This document shows positions 62,593-64,000 of a stretch of 64,000 nucleotides of DNA, piece by piece (the stretch's first letter is position 1; the number at the start of each line of letters is the position of its first letter). Both the position numbers and the translations under genes were made by a program. The stretch comes from Pseudobacteroides sp. Lineage in GTDB: Bacteria > Bacillota > Clostridia > Acetivibrionales > DSM-2933. The stretch spans positions 104,800 to 168,799 of the forward strand of contig NZ_DATCTU010000104.1 in NCBI RefSeq assembly GCF_036567765.1, written 5' to 3'. Under the pieces are notes generated by a model. The model saw only the letters and a program-made list of their open reading frames with translations. It was not told the DNA's origin and searched no databases.

Positions 62593-64000
62593 GAGCTTGT
62601 CCTAGCTTCCGTAGAATTTCGGTAGCTTAGTTTTACGTGGTTTTTCTCATCCTACAGATTGTTTGCTATAATCTTCCACCTTTGAAATATTATTAATAAG
62701 GATTGGAAGTAGTTTATATCCTTTAATACGATGAAATGATGATTCAACTTTCATAAATCCACAAGATAACCATCGAAGTACTTGTGATCCACTTTTCCAA
62801 TGCCTTACACGCCCAGTGATAACTCTTGCTGAACCTATTGCTGATTCAATTGGATTAGTAGAAGACAAGGATTGTCGAATCTGCCCTGGCAGTTTCAAAC
62901 GGTGCAGGGTTAATGTCTCTTCCAAACCTTCTCGAATACTTGCAGCAGCTGAAGGATATTTGTATTCTAATGACTTAGCAAGACTTTCAAGCTTATTCTT
63001 TGCAGTAGTATATTCAAATTCAGCATAAGCCTTATTCATTTCAGAAATGACATTATCTTTCATTGAATCAGGCAGATATCCTTCAACATTGCGTTTCTTA
63101 TGTATTTGACAGCGTTGAATATGTGCTTGATTTGAGAACTTTTCCTTCACTGCTTTTGATAAAGCTTTTGAACCATCTAAAACGAAGAGCCTTGATTCAC
63201 TAGCTTTTAGCCCTCTTTCGATCATATTATCAATTAATCCTTTGCAAAATTCAGCATTTTCACTGGAACCCTCTTTAATTCCCAAAATCTTTTTTTCTCC
63301 TGTGCTTTTTACCCCTAATGCAACTATTAACATATGATCACCAAAGCCAACTCCATCAATCATTATTACTGGGTAATTATCATCGTCGATTTTCCTGGAA
63401 AGAAATTTATTCATCTCCTTTGATGTCTCTTTAATGAATCTACGGCTAACTGTACTTTTTGAGGTTCCAAAAGAATCAAGTTCTTCAGACCCATCTTGGA
63501 TTTCCTCATAACCTCTTGTTGTTATTCCCATAAGCATTTGTTTCATCATGCGAATGTTAAGAGCATCTTCCGATTGAAATTGCTTTAAGATATCTACAGG
63601 TACTTCCTGTTTATCTTTTGATCTAAGTCGTGGTTTTTCAATCTTGACTTTTTGACCACCTAATACCACTGAACTTAACTCAGTACCATGTCTATATACT
63701 TGCCTGTCTGGATCATGTTTTCCTTTTATACCAGCCTTTTGAACGACTTCTTCTTCAATCATAGAACTTAATACTTTCATTCCAACCATTACTGACAATG
63801 CCATCAATCCGTTTTTCGCCATTATATGTGCTTCGGAAAGATCTATTTGATAATTTTGTAATTCCTTTCCCTTTTTTGACCCGATCTGATATAATTTCAT
63901 ATGTGGCAGCTCCTTTCATTTTTTGTTTTCCCAAACAATAGTTTATCAAACTACCGTCTGGACTGCCACCTTCAATTTCTACGAAATTCGGGACTTACTC
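62593..64000 (-). mobile_element. IS256-family (Mutator-type) insertion sequence
   Basis: About 1.41 kb with one transposase gene. The ends form imperfect inverted repeats. The left end (62593-62619) reads GAG...GTCC....TT.CGTAGAA.TT, and the right end, read inward from 64000 to 63974, gives the same pattern, 18 of 27 positions by hand alignment. The right end coincides with the window edge, so the target duplication cannot be checked. It has inserted in the PPC-dockerin gene. Confidence 0.82.
62647..63900 (-). CDS. IS256/Mutator family transposase
   Basis: 417 residues. The DDE catalytic core is visible: VIMIDGVGFGDHMLIVALGV (first Asp), RLFVLDGSKALSKAVKEKF (second Asp) with the family's RCQIHKKRNVEGYLP segment, and the C-terminal STNPIESAIGSARVITGRVR with the Glu. 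An N-terminal HTH-like part has FGTSKSTVSRRFIKETSKEM. The frame is intact, so the element may still be active. AAAGGAG precedes the ATG. The N-terminal EKPRLRSKDKQEVPVD matches the Mutator type. Confidence 0.93.
   Translation of the reverse strand: MKLYQIGSKKGKELQNYQIDLSEAHIMAKNGLMALSVMVGMKVLSSMIEEEVVQKAGIKGKHDPDRQVYRHGTELSSVVLGGQKVKIEKPRLRSKDKQEVPVDILKQFQSEDALNIRMMKQMLMGITTRGYEEIQDGSEELDSFGTSKSTVSRRFIKETSKEMNKFLSRKIDDDNYPVIMIDGVGFGDHMLIVALGVKSTGEKKILGIKEGSSENAEFCKGLIDNMIERGLKASESRLFVLDGSKALSKAVKEKFSNQAHIQRCQIHKKRNVEGYLPDSMKDNVISEMNKAYAEFEYTTAKNKLESLAKSLEYKYPSAAASIREGLEETLTLHRLKLPGQIRQSLSSTNPIESAIGSARVITGRVRHWKSGSQVLRWLSCGFMKVESSFHRIKGYKLLPILINNISKVEDYSKQSVG

Overview
The window comes from a low-GC, motile, spore-forming, cellulosome-producing clostridium. 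The signs are a flagellar late-gene cluster, the sporulation genes yabG and spo0M, a SAM riboswitch, and two secreted proteins ending in an X-module plus type II-like dockerin. An enzyme carrying that X-dockerin pair suggests a relative of Pseudobacteroides (Bacteroides) cellulosolvens or Acetivibrio. That placement is inference; no marker gene settles it.

Region 1 (1-14.9 kb, all minus strand) is the motility block. A sigma-D-type promoter upstream of flgM drives flgM, flgN, two flgK paralogues, flgL, a DUF6470 gene, fliW and csrA. The flagellin gene follows with its own promoter. Its leader holds three hairpins that each show GGA in the loop, the layout expected for CsrA control, and the CsrA antagonist FliW is encoded just upstream. 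The flagellin is about 1040 residues with duplicated central modules. The second FlgK carries an inserted von Willebrand A-like domain. A FliB-type flagellin lysine methylase and a NeuC/LegG-type sugar-nucleotide epimerase (cut by the window edge) lie downstream and suggest flagellin modification. yvyF and comF are upstream.

Region 2 (15-31 kb) is a conserved housekeeping stretch, mostly minus strand: recD2, metK behind a SAM-I riboswitch, ftsH, hpt, tilS, dnaB, rplI, gdpP, a MazG-like gene, pheA, and the rpsF-ssb-rpsR operon. yabG is divergent.

Region 3 (31-41.4 kb, plus strand) holds an alpha-glucan cluster (glgX, an unusual GH13 protein, a short GT35 phosphorylase), a BlaI/BlaR pair with two operator dyads on its promoter, and a protein O-mannosyltransferase-like enzyme with an extracellular N-terminal extension.

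Region 4 (41.4-64 kb) is more accessory: two peptidases, homoserine dehydrogenase, a UvrD-type helicase, spo0M, a decayed DUF1385 gene, a GH5 cellulase with X-dockerin, and four exported proteins that share a copper-amine-oxidase N-terminal-like repeat (a GDSL hydrolase, a LysM protein, an HtrA protease and a 636-residue protein). At the right edge an IS256-type element has inserted into a large PPC-repeat dockerin gene and cut off its 5' end.

No tRNA, rRNA or CRISPR array was seen. The strongest leads are the FlgK-vWA fusion, the triple GGA-hairpin flagellin leader with the enlarged flagellin, the X-dockerin proteins (one IS-disrupted), and the shared stalk-like domain on unrelated surface enzymes.
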